Assembly: GCF_027921845.1 (NCBI RefSeq)
Contig: NZ_BSEN01000006.1
Location: 101,480-165,479, forward strand
DNA length: 64,000 nt
Reading direction: 5' to 3'
Source: Leifsonia poae
GTDB taxonomy: Bacteria; Actinomycetota; Actinomycetes; Actinomycetales; Microbacteriaceae
Positions 17,834 to 25,818 of the stretch are shown here, one piece after another (position 1 is the stretch's first letter; the number at the start of each line of letters is the position of its first letter). Below the pieces are notes generated by a model that searched no databases, was not told where the DNA came from, and was given only the letters and a program-made list of their open reading frames with translations. The position numbers and the translations under genes are program-made.

Positions 17834-19468
17834 TCAGGGGCGCGCGGGCGATCGATGCCGGAGGGCGCGGCCGGGGCGATGCGCAGTGCGCGTCCCGTCG
17901 TCGATCACGGGCACGCCGGCCACGAACACCCACGGGATGCCGGCGGCGGTCCGGCGCGGGTCGTCGTACGTCGCGCGGTCCGACACCCGCGCGGGGTCGA
18001 AGAGCACGAGGTCGGCCACCGCGCCGGGCGCGATCCGCCCGCGGTCGGTGAGCCCGAGCCGGGCCGCCGGGCGCGCCGACAGGTGCACGATCGCGTCCTC
18101 GAGCGTGAGCACGCCCTCCTCGCGCACATAGCGGCCGAGGTAGCGCGGGAACGTCCCCCAGCCCCGTGGATGCGGCTTCGCGCCGATCAGGATCCCGTCG
18201 CTGCCCCCGGTGTGGCGCGGATGACGCATCATCGTCCGCACGTTCTGCTCGTCGCCGACGTGCTGCAGGATACTCGTGCCGAGCCGGTCGGCGACGAGCA
18301 GTTCGAGGAACACCTCGGACGGCCGCTGTCCGTCGCGCGCACCCAGCGCCGCGATCGTGTGGCCGACCGCCGGCGCGAGCTGCGGGTTCCGCACGCCCGC
18401 GATCTCGATGGTCGCCCAGTCGACAGGGACGCCGTGGCAGCCGTCGGACCCGGTGACCTCGAGTTCGCGGACCACGCGCTCCCGGATGCCGGGGTCGCGC
18501 ATCCGGTCGATGGTCGCGTCGGGACCGCCCACCGCCGACCAGCTCGGCAGCAGGGCCGCCAGTGTCGTCGCACCGGAGAGGTAGGGGTAGCTGTCGAGTG
18601 TGATGTCGACGCCGGCGGCGATGCCCCGGTCGATGAGTTCGACGAGTTCACCGGCGCGGCCGCGGTTGACGTCGAAGTTCATCGTCGCGTGGGTGAGGTG
18701 CAACGCGCAGCGGGCGCGCGCGGCGATGTCGATCATCTCCGCATAGGCGTCGAGCGCGCCTGCTCCGTAGGAGCGCTGATGCGGTGCGTAGAAGCCTCCG
18801 TGCGACGCGACCACTTCGCAGAGCGCGACAAGTTCGTCGGTGCTCGCGAACATCCCGGGCACGTAGGTGAGCCCCGACGACATCCCGAAGGCGCCATCGC
18901 GCATCCCGTCGTCGACCAGGCGGCGCATCCGGGCGAGTTCGCTGCTGGTCGCCGGGCGGTCGTCCGTGCCGACGACGGCCATGCGCACGCTGCCCTGCGG
19001 CACCAGGTAGGCGACGTTCGTGGGCGGCCGGGCGTCGTCGACGGCGCGCAGGTATTCGCCGACGCTGCGCCAGGCGAAGTCGACGTCGGCGGGCACGCCG
19101 TTCCAGCCGGCGATCTGTTCGCGGATGACCGGCATCGTCGCCTCGGTGGCGGGAGCGTACGAGAGGCCGTCCTGACCGAGGACTTCGGTCGTCACACCCT
19201 GCGAGACCTTGGCGAGATGATCGTGGTCGGTGAGCACGGCCAGATCGGAGTGGGCGTGCATGTCGATGAAGCCGGGGGCGATCGCGAGGCCGTCCGCATC
19301 GATCACGCGCGCTCCGGCGGGCGCGGCGACGTGAGGGTCGCCGGAGGTTCCGACGACGGCGACGCGTCCGTCGGCGACGAGCACGTCGGCCGTGCGCCCC
19401 GGCTCTCCCGATCCGTCGAGCACGAGGCCGCCGCGGAGCAGGACGTCGCCGTCGCCAGGCACAGTCAT
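17834..19468 (-). CDS. D-aminoacylase-family amidohydrolase (candidate N-acyl-D-glucosaminate deacylase)
   Basis: A 544-residue metal-dependent amidohydrolase of the N-acyl-D-amino-acid deacylase group. It has GAxVIDADGLAIAPGFIDMHAHSD (HxH at 71/73), LHLTHATMN and SDGILIGAKPHPR (catalytic Asp region). The usual GNCG metal-ligand Cys is replaced: the sequence reads VLGQDGLSYAP, with Asp at residue 100, marking a divergent subgroup. It overlaps the KDPG aldolase gene by 4 bp, so it is the distal gene of a carbohydrate-acid operon. That context favours removing an acyl group from an amino-sugar acid over a general D-aminoacylase role. Confidence 0.88.
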   Translation of the reverse strand: MTVPGDGDVLLRGGLVLDGSGEPGRTADVLVADGRVAVVGTSGDPHVAAPAGARVIDADGLAIAPGFIDMHAHSDLAVLTDHDHLAKVSQGVTTEVLGQDGLSYAPATEATMPVIREQIAGWNGVPADVDFAWRSVGEYLRAVDDARPPTNVAYLVPQGSVRMAVVGTDDRPATSSELARMRRLVDDGMRDGAFGMSSGLTYVPGMFASTDELVALCEVVASHGGFYAPHQRSYGAGALDAYAEMIDIAARARCALHLTHATMNFDVNRGRAGELVELIDRGIAAGVDITLDSYPYLSGATTLAALLPSWSAVGGPDATIDRMRDPGIRERVVRELEVTGSDGCHGVPVDWATIEIAGVRNPQLAPAVGHTIAALGARDGQRPSEVFLELLVADRLGTSILQHVGDEQNVRTMMRHPRHTGGSDGILIGAKPHPRGWGTFPRYLGRYVREEGVLTLEDAIVHLSARPAARLGLTDRGRIAPGAVADLVLFDPARVSDRATYDDPRRTAAGIPWVFVAGVPVIDDGTRTAHRPGRALRHRSPARP

Positions 19469-20094
19469 CGCCGGCGGGCGGCGGCGGAGAACTCGCGGGC
19501 GCGGGCGGTGATCGTCTCCCAGTCACCCGATTCGATGGAGGACGCGCTCACCACGCTGGAACCGGCCGTGACGGCGAGCGCGCCGGCCGCCGACCACTCG
19601 GCGGCGTTGCCCGCGTGCAGGCCGCCCGACGGGACGAACGGCACCTCGGGGAACGGACCGCGCAGGTCTTTCAGATAGCCGGGACCCACGAGGGAGGCCG
19701 GAAAGACCTTGACCGCCGCCGCGCCCCACTCGACGGCGCGCATCACCTCGGTCGGGCTGAGCGCGCCGAGCAGCACGGGCACGCCGGCCTCCCGGGCGAC
19801 GGCGGCGACTCCTTCGTGCAGGCCCGGCGTCACCAGGAACTGTGCGCCCGCCCGGATCGCCGTCTCGGCCTTGTCGGTGTCGGTGACGGTCCCGGCCCCG
19901 ATCACGGCTCCGGTCGTCCCCGCCTCTGCGACGGACGCCGCGATGATCTCGTCGACACCGGGGGTGGTGAACGTGAACTCGACCGTGCGGATGCCGCCGG
20001 CGACCAGAGCGCCGCAGAGCGCCACCGGGTCGTCGATGCGGGGCGCACGCACCACGGCCAGGGTGCGGTCGGTGCTCAGGATGTCGACGATCAT
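19465..20094 (-). CDS. eda: 2-dehydro-3-deoxy-phosphogluconate (KDPG) aldolase
   Basis: A 209-residue class I aldolase of the KDPG/KHG family. Catalytic Glu39 lies in VEFTFTTPG, GAGTV sits at 66-70, and the Schiff-base Lys129 is in AAVKVFPAS, followed by FVPSGGL. It cleaves KDPG to pyruvate and glyceraldehyde 3-phosphate. A KDG-type kinase is divergently encoded 1.5 kb away and a PLP dehydratase-like gene is just upstream, completing an Entner-Doudoroff-style tail. No edd is present, so the substrate acid does not come from phosphogluconate here. Confidence 0.93.
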   Translation of the reverse strand: MIVDILSTDRTLAVVRAPRIDDPVALCGALVAGGIRTVEFTFTTPGVDEIIAASVAEAGTTGAVIGAGTVTDTDKAETAIRAGAQFLVTPGLHEGVAAVAREAGVPVLLGALSPTEVMRAVEWGAAAVKVFPASLVGPGYLKDLRGPFPEVPFVPSGGLHAGNAAEWSAAGALAVTAGSSVVSASSIESGDWETITARAREFSAAARRR

Positions 20095-20150
20095 GCGTCT
20101 CCTCTGGTGTGTCTCTTCTGCAGGATGTGCCGGTTGCGCAGGTGGTGCGT

Positions 20151-21434
20151 TCAGCCGAACGCGGTCTCGAGCAGCCCGGTGACCCGGGGATGCGGGGCGT
20201 CCACGTCATCGATGACGGCCAGTGCCCGCCACTTGTCGAAGGTGGTGCACGGATGCGAGAGGCCGAAGCGCACCACATCGCCCACCGCGAGCGCGGCATC
20301 CGGAGGCACCGCGACGAAGCTGTGCTGGTCGTTCATCGCGGTGACTGTCGCGCCCGTGAGCAGCCGGACCTCGGTCGATCCGAAGGCGCGAACCGCCTGA
20401 GGGAGGGGGAGGCCCTCGTCGTAGGGGAAGTCGCGCTTGCCCGCGTCCACCAGCGCCAGGCCCGGCTCCGGCCGGGACACGACGGTCGCCCAGCCGTGGA
20501 TGGCGGAGCGGAACGATTCTCCTCCCACACGCCCGAGCGGGGTGATCCCGCTGTAGAAGCCGTCGTCGTGGGTGATGTACGCGCCCGACCGCAGGAGCAC
20601 CTCGACCGCCCGGCCGCGGTGCCCATCGAGGTCGCGGAGCGGCCCGAGCACGTCGGCGACGACGTCGAAGTACGCGCTGCCGCCGGCGGTGACGATGACG
20701 CTCTCGCCGTGCGGGTAGAGGCCGTCGGCGGCGACGGCGTCGTGCAGCTCGGCGAGGCGCTCAAGATACGAACGCACCGTCTTCAGCGATTCGGCGTCGC
20801 CGGAGTGCGCCAGCGCGCCCTCGTAGCCGGCGACGCCCGCGAGCCGGAGCGAGGGGGAGGCGGCGATCGCGCGTGCGACGGCCAGCGCCTCGGGCAGGGT
20901 GCGTGCGCCGGTTCGGCCGCCGGCGCCGCCGAGTTCGACGAGCACGCCGAGCGGCGCACTGGCCCGGGCGGTGGTGCCCGAAAGTGTCGCGTGCATGATC
21001 TCGACCGCGCGCACCGAGTCGGCCCACACGATCACCTCGTGCGTGCCCGCCCTCGCGTCGGCCGCCGACGCGAGCCGCTCCGCGACGAAGCGCAACGCAT
21101 CCGGTTGCACGAGCGCGTTGGCGAGCATCACGCGCGGGATGCCCCAGTCCATCGCGACGGAGAGCTGCCAGGGGGTCGCGACCGTGATGCCCCAGGCTCC
21201 GGCGGCGAGCTGGCGCTCCCAGAGCATCCGGTTCATGGTGGTCTTGCCGTGCGGTGCGAGTCCGACACCGGCGCGTTCGCACCATGCGCGCATCGTGTCG
21301 AGGTTGTGCTGCACGGCCGCCTCGCTGACGGTGACGAGCGGGGTGGGGAAGGTGCTCAGGGCGGGGCGCCGCTCGCCCAGTGCCGCGACGTCCGTGTCGT
21401 CGTACGACAGCGGCAGGGCCTTGCGGTCGCCCAT
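20151..21434 (-). CDS. PLP fold-type III D-serine/D-glucosaminate dehydratase-like enzyme
   Basis: A 427-residue enzyme with an alanine-racemase-type N-terminal barrel (PLP Lys64 in LAPHGKTTM) and a C-terminal DSD-like beta domain. The domain ends with RFGLSHPCTTFDKW, whose His and Cys are the metal ligands in D-serine dehydratase and D-threonine aldolase relatives. Such enzymes eliminate water and then ammonia from D-2-amino-3-hydroxy acids. D-glucosaminate dehydratase has this chemistry and forms 2-keto-3-deoxygluconate. Given the KDG kinase, KDPG aldolase and RidA neighbours, D-glucosaminate is my favoured substrate. It is divergent from the kinase across a 13-bp dyad. Confidence 0.85.
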   Translation of the reverse strand: MGDRKALPLSYDDTDVAALGERRPALSTFPTPLVTVSEAAVQHNLDTMRAWCERAGVGLAPHGKTTMNRMLWERQLAAGAWGITVATPWQLSVAMDWGIPRVMLANALVQPDALRFVAERLASAADARAGTHEVIVWADSVRAVEIMHATLSGTTARASAPLGVLVELGGAGGRTGARTLPEALAVARAIAASPSLRLAGVAGYEGALAHSGDAESLKTVRSYLERLAELHDAVAADGLYPHGESVIVTAGGSAYFDVVADVLGPLRDLDGHRGRAVEVLLRSGAYITHDDGFYSGITPLGRVGGESFRSAIHGWATVVSRPEPGLALVDAGKRDFPYDEGLPLPQAVRAFGSTEVRLLTGATVTAMNDQHSFVAVPPDAALAVGDVVRFGLSHPCTTFDKWRALAVIDDVDAPHPRVTGLLETAFG

Positions 21435-21473
21435 TCGCGTCTCCTTCGCTGCCTGTTGCGGGTTCATCGATTG

Positions 21474-21503
21474 CACAGTGTGCAACGTGCGTTGCACACT
21501 GTG
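21474..21503. promoter_or_regulatory. Perfect 13-bp dyad, candidate IclR operator
   Basis: CACAGTGTGCAAC (21474-21486) and GTTGCACACTGTG (21491-21503) form a perfect inverted repeat with a 4-bp centre (GTGC). It lies 40 bp upstream of the dehydratase-like gene and 92 bp upstream of the kinase, where one operator could control both arms. The linked IclR regulator at 22614 is the obvious candidate binder. Confidence 0.75.
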
Positions 21504-21594
21504 TCCTCCCTGTTCTACCATCCTGAGAGACGCCGGCGGAACCCCGCAGGCGTCGACGGGGCACATGAACGACGACCGACCGGAGGAGCTCGAG

Positions 21595-22617
21595 GTGGCG
21601 GACGACCGACCGATCGCGATCACCACGATCGGCGAGGCGATGGTCGTGCTGTTCCCCGAGGGGCAGCGCCCGTTGGCGGAGGCGCACGAGTTCGGGTCCG
21701 ACGTCGGAGGTGCCGAGTTCAACGTCGCCACCTCGCTCGCGCGCATGGGCGTCGCGACCGCCTGGATCTCCCGCCTCGGCGACGACGGCTTCGGCGACCG
21801 CATCCGCGCCACCGCGCTCGAGGCCGGCGTCGACCTCCGGGCCGTCGAACTCGATTCGGAGCGGCCGACCGGGCTGTACGTCAAGGAGTCGCTGGCGGGT
21901 CCGGACGGCGCACGCACCCGGATGCACTACTACCGTCGCGAGTCGGCGGCGTCGGCGATCGGTCCCGCCACGCTCGACGGCGAGGGCGCGACGCAGGTCA
22001 TGTCGACCTCGTCGATCGTGCACACCTCCGGCATCACGGCCGCCCTCTCGGCGAGCACGGCAGAGGCCGTTGCGGGACTGCGCGAGCGTGTCGGGCCGTC
22101 CGCGATGGTGAGCGTCGATCTCAACTACCGGCCGCTGCTCTGGCGAGGGCGACCCACCGACGCCCTCGATGCGCTGATCGCGCAGGCGGACACGCTCTTC
22201 GCCGGGGTCGACGAGGCCGGCGTGTACTTCGGCCACGCAGAGCCGGACGCGCTCTTCGCTGCGCATCCGCACCTCGACCGGCTGGTGCTGAAAGACGATG
22301 ACAGGGCCGCGTCGACGCTGCTGCGCGATGGGACGACCACCCACGTTCCGTGCCTCACCGTCGAGGTCGTCGAGCCGGTCGGAGCGGGCGACGCCTTCGC
22401 CGCCGGCTATCTGGCCGGGCTGGCGGAGGACCGCACGGACGTCGCATGCCTGCGGCTCGGGCACGCGCTCGCGGCGCTCACGCTCATCGGCGCGGGCGAC
22501 CGGCCACTCACGGTTCCGGATCCGGCGGAGCGCGATCGCATCGCCGAGGCGCCCGACGCCGAGTGGAACGGCTGGCGCGTGCATCCGGGCGATATCCCGT
22601 GGCGGAGCCGCGCGTGA
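21595..22617 (+). CDS. kdgK: PfkB-family sugar kinase, probable 2-keto-3-deoxygluconate kinase
   Basis: A ribokinase-fold kinase of about 340 residues. It begins ITTIGEAMVVLFPEGQRPL, then has GGAEFNVATSLARMG (PfkB signature 1), SVDLNYRPLLW, and the catalytic PVGAGDAFAAGYLAG (signature 2, Asp base). The FNVA and DLNYRP spacing matches KDG kinases. GTG 21595 is chosen because GGAGGAG (21582-21588) lies 6 bp upstream; ATG 21565 would add 10 residues without a ribosome site. Expected product: KDPG, for the aldolase at 19465. It overlaps the IclR gene by 4 bp. Confidence 0.88.
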   Translation: MADDRPIAITTIGEAMVVLFPEGQRPLAEAHEFGSDVGGAEFNVATSLARMGVATAWISRLGDDGFGDRIRATALEAGVDLRAVELDSERPTGLYVKESLAGPDGARTRMHYYRRESAASAIGPATLDGEGATQVMSTSSIVHTSGITAALSASTAEAVAGLRERVGPSAMVSVDLNYRPLLWRGRPTDALDALIAQADTLFAGVDEAGVYFGHAEPDALFAAHPHLDRLVLKDDDRAASTLLRDGTTTHVPCLTVEVVEPVGAGDAFAAGYLAGLAEDRTDVACLRLGHALAALTLIGAGDRPLTVPDPAERDRIAEAPDAEWNGWRVHPGDIPWRSRA

Positions 22618-23432
22618 GTCAGTCGCTGTCCCGGGCCCTCGACCTGCTCGACCTCGTCGCGCGCGGGGTCGACTCGCTCGATGCGCTCGCCGATGCGGCC
22701 GGCGTGCACAAGACCACGGTGATGCGGCTCCTCCAGACGCTCGACGCCCATGGCTACGTCACGCGGGACGCGTCGTACCGGTACCACCTGGGGTCCGCGG
22801 TGTTCGCGCTCGCCCAGACGGCGCTCGACGGCCAGGATGTGCGCAGGGTCGCCTCTCCGACGCTGCAGTCGCTCGGCGCTGCGACGGGACAGACCGTGCA
22901 CCTCGCCGCCTACGACGACGGCACCGTGATCTACATCGACAAGGTGGAGTCGCGGCAGCCGTTGCGGATGTACTCGCGCATCGGGCTCCCGGCTGCGCTG
23001 CACGCCACTGCGGTGGCCAAGGTGCTGCTGGGCGGCCTCGACGACGGCGAGCTGCAGCGCATCGCCGACGCGATCGACTACGAGCGGTTCACCGGCTCGA
23101 CCATCCTCACCCCGCAGGCCCTGGTCCGCGAGGTGCGGCTCAGCGCCGAGCGAGGGTGGGCGGTGGATCACGAGGAGCACGAGACCTTCATGAACTGCGT
23201 CGGCGCTCCGGTCTTCGGCGCAGACGGACGGGTGGCCGCCGCCGTCTCGATCTCGGTGCCGAACCAGGTGCTGAGCTACGACCAGGTGCTCGGCCTGCTG
23301 CCGGCACTGCATGCGGCCACCACGACGATCTCCGCGAACCTCGGCTACTCCGGGGACGCCCCGTTCCTCCCACCGGCCCCGTCCGCCTCCCACGGCTCAC
23401 GGAGCCCCCGCGTCTCGAAAGGACAGTCATGA
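22614..23432 (+). CDS. IclR-family transcriptional regulator
   Basis: A 272-residue regulator. The winged helix (SLSRALDLLDLVARGVDSLDALADAAGVHKTTVMRLLQTL) precedes the IclR ligand domain with VHLAAYDDGTVIYIDKVE, LHATAVAKVLL and VNCVGAPVF-like FMNCVGAPVFGADGRVAAAVSI. A Pro/Ser-rich tail of about 25 residues ends in the ATGA overlap with ridA. It is co-transcribed with the KDG kinase and probably represses or activates both divergent arms through the 21474-21503 dyad. The ligand may be KDG or the amino-sugar acid. Confidence 0.93.
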   Translation: MSQSLSRALDLLDLVARGVDSLDALADAAGVHKTTVMRLLQTLDAHGYVTRDASYRYHLGSAVFALAQTALDGQDVRRVASPTLQSLGAATGQTVHLAAYDDGTVIYIDKVESRQPLRMYSRIGLPAALHATAVAKVLLGGLDDGELQRIADAIDYERFTGSTILTPQALVREVRLSAERGWAVDHEEHETFMNCVGAPVFGADGRVAAAVSISVPNQVLSYDQVLGLLPALHAATTTISANLGYSGDAPFLPPAPSASHGSRSPRVSKGQS

Positions 23433-23833
23433 CCGACCGCATCGCCCTCTCCACCACCGACGCCCCCGCACCGGCGCACACCTTCTCGCAGGGGGTCAAG
23501 CGCGGCCCGTTCGTGCAGGTGTCCGGCCAGGGCCCTGTCGATCCGGCCACTGGCGAATACGTGTTCGGCGGCGATGTCGCGGCGCAGACGACCCGCACGC
23601 TGCAGAACGTCGAGGCGATCCTCGCTGCGGGCGGCGCCACGTTCGACGACGTGATGATGCTGCGGGTGTACCTGACGAAGCGCGAGGACTTCGCGGCGAT
23701 GAACGACGCCTACGGCGAGTTCGTCGGCTCGCGGGTCGCCTCCGGCGTGCTGCCCTCGCGCACCACCGTGTTCACGGGGCTGCCCCGCGAGGAGATGCTC
23801 GTCGAGATCGACGCGCTCGCCGTCACCGACTGA
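23429..23833 (+). CDS. ridA: RidA-family reactive imine/enamine deaminase
   Basis: A 134-residue YjgF/YER057c/UK114 protein. It has FSQGVKRGPFVQVSGQGPVDP, NVEAILAAGGATFDDVMMLRVYLT and the key Arg in LPSRTTVFTGLPREEMLVEIDALA. RidA proteins hydrolyse enamine/imine intermediates released by PLP dehydratases. Placement in the same locus as the PLP dehydratase-like enzyme supports a dedicated clean-up role. Confidence 0.93.
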   Translation: MTDRIALSTTDAPAPAHTFSQGVKRGPFVQVSGQGPVDPATGEYVFGGDVAAQTTRTLQNVEAILAAGGATFDDVMMLRVYLTKREDFAAMNDAYGEFVGSRVASGVLPSRTTVFTGLPREEMLVEIDALAVTD

Positions 23834-23950
23834 GCCCGGGAGCGAAGCCGTACCGCTCGAGCCGCTGTTGCGCCGAGGTCGCGGCCGTTGTCGCACCGAG
23901 GTCGCAGCAACTGCGTGTGCCGGGGAAGCATCCGCCACTAGATTCACCGT

Positions 23951-25753
23951 ATGAGCGACATCGCGCTGACCCTGGTGATCCTCGCGCTGGTCGTCGTCGC
24001 GTTCGTCAGCGGCAGGATCCCGGCGGGGCTCGTGGCTATCGGCGCATCGCTGGCCTTGCTGGCGACCGGCGTGCTCGACCTCTCCCAGGCGTTCGCGGGC
24101 TTCGCCGACCCCGCGGTCGTGCTGATCGCCTCCCTGTTCGTCGTGGCGGAAGGCCTCGACGCCACGGGACTGACGGGATGGGCCGGGCAGCAGATCGTCA
24201 ACCGCGGCGGGACGCGGGTCGGCGTGCTCACCGTGCTCGTCATGCTCGTCGTCGCGGTGCTCTCGGCCCTGATCAGCGTGAACGGAGGCGTGGCCGCGCT
24301 GCTGCCGGTCGTCGTCGTGGTCGCCTCGCGCATCCACGTCGCCCCGTCTCGACTGCTGCTGCCGCTGGCGTTCGGCGCGCACGCCGGCTCCCTGCTGACC
24401 CTCACCGGAAGCCCGGTGAACGTGATCATCTCCGAGCTCGCCGCCGAGACGGGGCACGGGGCATTCGGATACTTCGAATTCACCGCGATCGGAGCCGTGC
24501 TCGTGGTCGGCACCGTGCTGATCACCGTCGTGTTCCGGCGCTGGCTGGTGCCCGACCGGGTGCCGGCGACGATGCCGCGCGATCTGAGCGATCATGCCCG
24601 CACCCTGCTGAGCGCCTACGCCGTGCCGCAGCCGTTCGCCATGGTGCGGGTGCGGGCGAACTCGCCGCTCGTCGGCCGCACCGCGGCGGAGGCGGACCTG
24701 GAGTCGGTCGCGGTGGTCCAGCTCATCGCGGTTCAGGGCACGCGACGCAGGCCCGCCGGCGAGACCATCCAGGCCGGCGACCGGCTGCTGGTGCGCGGCG
24801 ACACGTCGAACATCAAGACCCTGCAGAGGAAGGCCAAGCTCGACGGGCCGACCGGGAAGCGCGGGGGACGCGCGGACGCCCTCATCGACGCGACCTATGG
24901 CGTCGCCGAGGTGGTGGTGGCGCCGCGGTCGTCGATGGTCGGCGAGACGGTCTTTCCCGGAATGATCACCGACAGCGGCGACCTGGTCGTGCTCGCCGTG
25001 CAGCGGGCGGGTGAGCCGATCGATGCGGCGACCACAGTGCTCGCGTCCGGCGACACCCTGCTCGTCCAAGGGCGCTGGGAGGCGCTCGACACCAACCTCG
25101 CGGATCCCGCGTTGCTGGTCGTGGACGCGCCCGACCAGTTGCGCCGGCAGGCGGCGCCGCTCAGCGGCCGTGCCTGGGTCGCGCTCACGATCCTGGTGCT
25201 CATGGTGATCTCCCTCGCGACCGGCGTGATGCCCGCGGCGGTCACCGGCCTGCTCGCCGCCGCCGCCATGGTGCTCACGCGCTCCGTCACGGTGGAGCGG
25301 GCGCATCGCTCGATCTCGTGGACGACGCTCCTGCTGGTGGCCGGCATGATCCCGATGTCCACCGCGATCACGCAGACCGGGGCGGCCGCCCTGATCGCCG
25401 ACGGTCTCCTCTCGGTGGTCGGCCGGTTCGGCCCATTGCTGGTGCTCCTCGCCCTGTGCCTGGTGGCTCTCGTCTTCGGGCAGCTCATCAGCAACACCGC
25501 GACCGCCCTGATCATCGCGCCGATCGCCGTGTCGGTGGCCGCCGAGCTCGGGGTGTCGCCCCTGCCGTTCCTGATGGCGGTGGCGGTGGTGTCGGCGGCG
25601 GCCTTCCTCACCCCGGTGGCGACGCCGGCGAACTTCATGATCATGGGTCCGGCCGGTCTGCGCTTCGGCGACTACTGGCGGCTCGGCATCGTGCTGGTGG
25701 TGCTGTTCCTCGCGGTCGCGGTGCTCTTGGTGCCCGTGCTCTGGCCGTTCTAG
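23951..25753 (+). CDS. SLC13-family (divalent anion:sodium) permease with TrkA-C domains
   Basis: A 600-residue transporter. Membrane half 1 (about 1-195) has LLTLTGSPVNVIISE. A cytoplasmic section (about 215-375) contains two RCK/TrkA-C-like domains (MVRVRANSPLVGRTAAEADL, then VAEVVVAPRSSMVGETVF). Membrane half 2 (about 395-600) has ISNTATALIIAPI and TPVATPANFMIMGPAG, the second half of the SLC13 transport core. Family substrates are dicarboxylates, sulfate or other anions. It lies 117 bp after ridA and could import the acid of the preceding locus, but this is only positional inference. A 19-bp duplication spans its stop. Confidence 0.92.
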   Translation: MSDIALTLVILALVVVAFVSGRIPAGLVAIGASLALLATGVLDLSQAFAGFADPAVVLIASLFVVAEGLDATGLTGWAGQQIVNRGGTRVGVLTVLVMLVVAVLSALISVNGGVAALLPVVVVVASRIHVAPSRLLLPLAFGAHAGSLLTLTGSPVNVIISELAAETGHGAFGYFEFTAIGAVLVVGTVLITVVFRRWLVPDRVPATMPRDLSDHARTLLSAYAVPQPFAMVRVRANSPLVGRTAAEADLESVAVVQLIAVQGTRRRPAGETIQAGDRLLVRGDTSNIKTLQRKAKLDGPTGKRGGRADALIDATYGVAEVVVAPRSSMVGETVFPGMITDSGDLVVLAVQRAGEPIDAATTVLASGDTLLVQGRWEALDTNLADPALLVVDAPDQLRRQAAPLSGRAWVALTILVLMVISLATGVMPAAVTGLLAAAAMVLTRSVTVERAHRSISWTTLLLVAGMIPMSTAITQTGAAALIADGLLSVVGRFGPLLVLLALCLVALVFGQLISNTATALIIAPIAVSVAAELGVSPLPFLMAVAVVSAAAFLTPVATPANFMIMGPAGLRFGDYWRLGIVLVVLFLAVAVLLVPVLWPF

Positions 25754-25776
25754 GCTGCTCTGGCCGTTCTAGGCTG
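25739..25776 (+). repeat. 19-bp exact tandem duplication spanning the permease stop
   Basis: CTCTGGCCGTTCTAGGCTG occurs at 25739-25757 and again directly after at 25758-25776. The first copy contains the TAG stop (25751-25753) and the last codons of the permease. Confidence 0.93.
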
Positions 25777-25818
25777 CTCCGGCGTTTTGGGCGCTGCGCG
25801 ATCGGGCAGGATGGGGGA

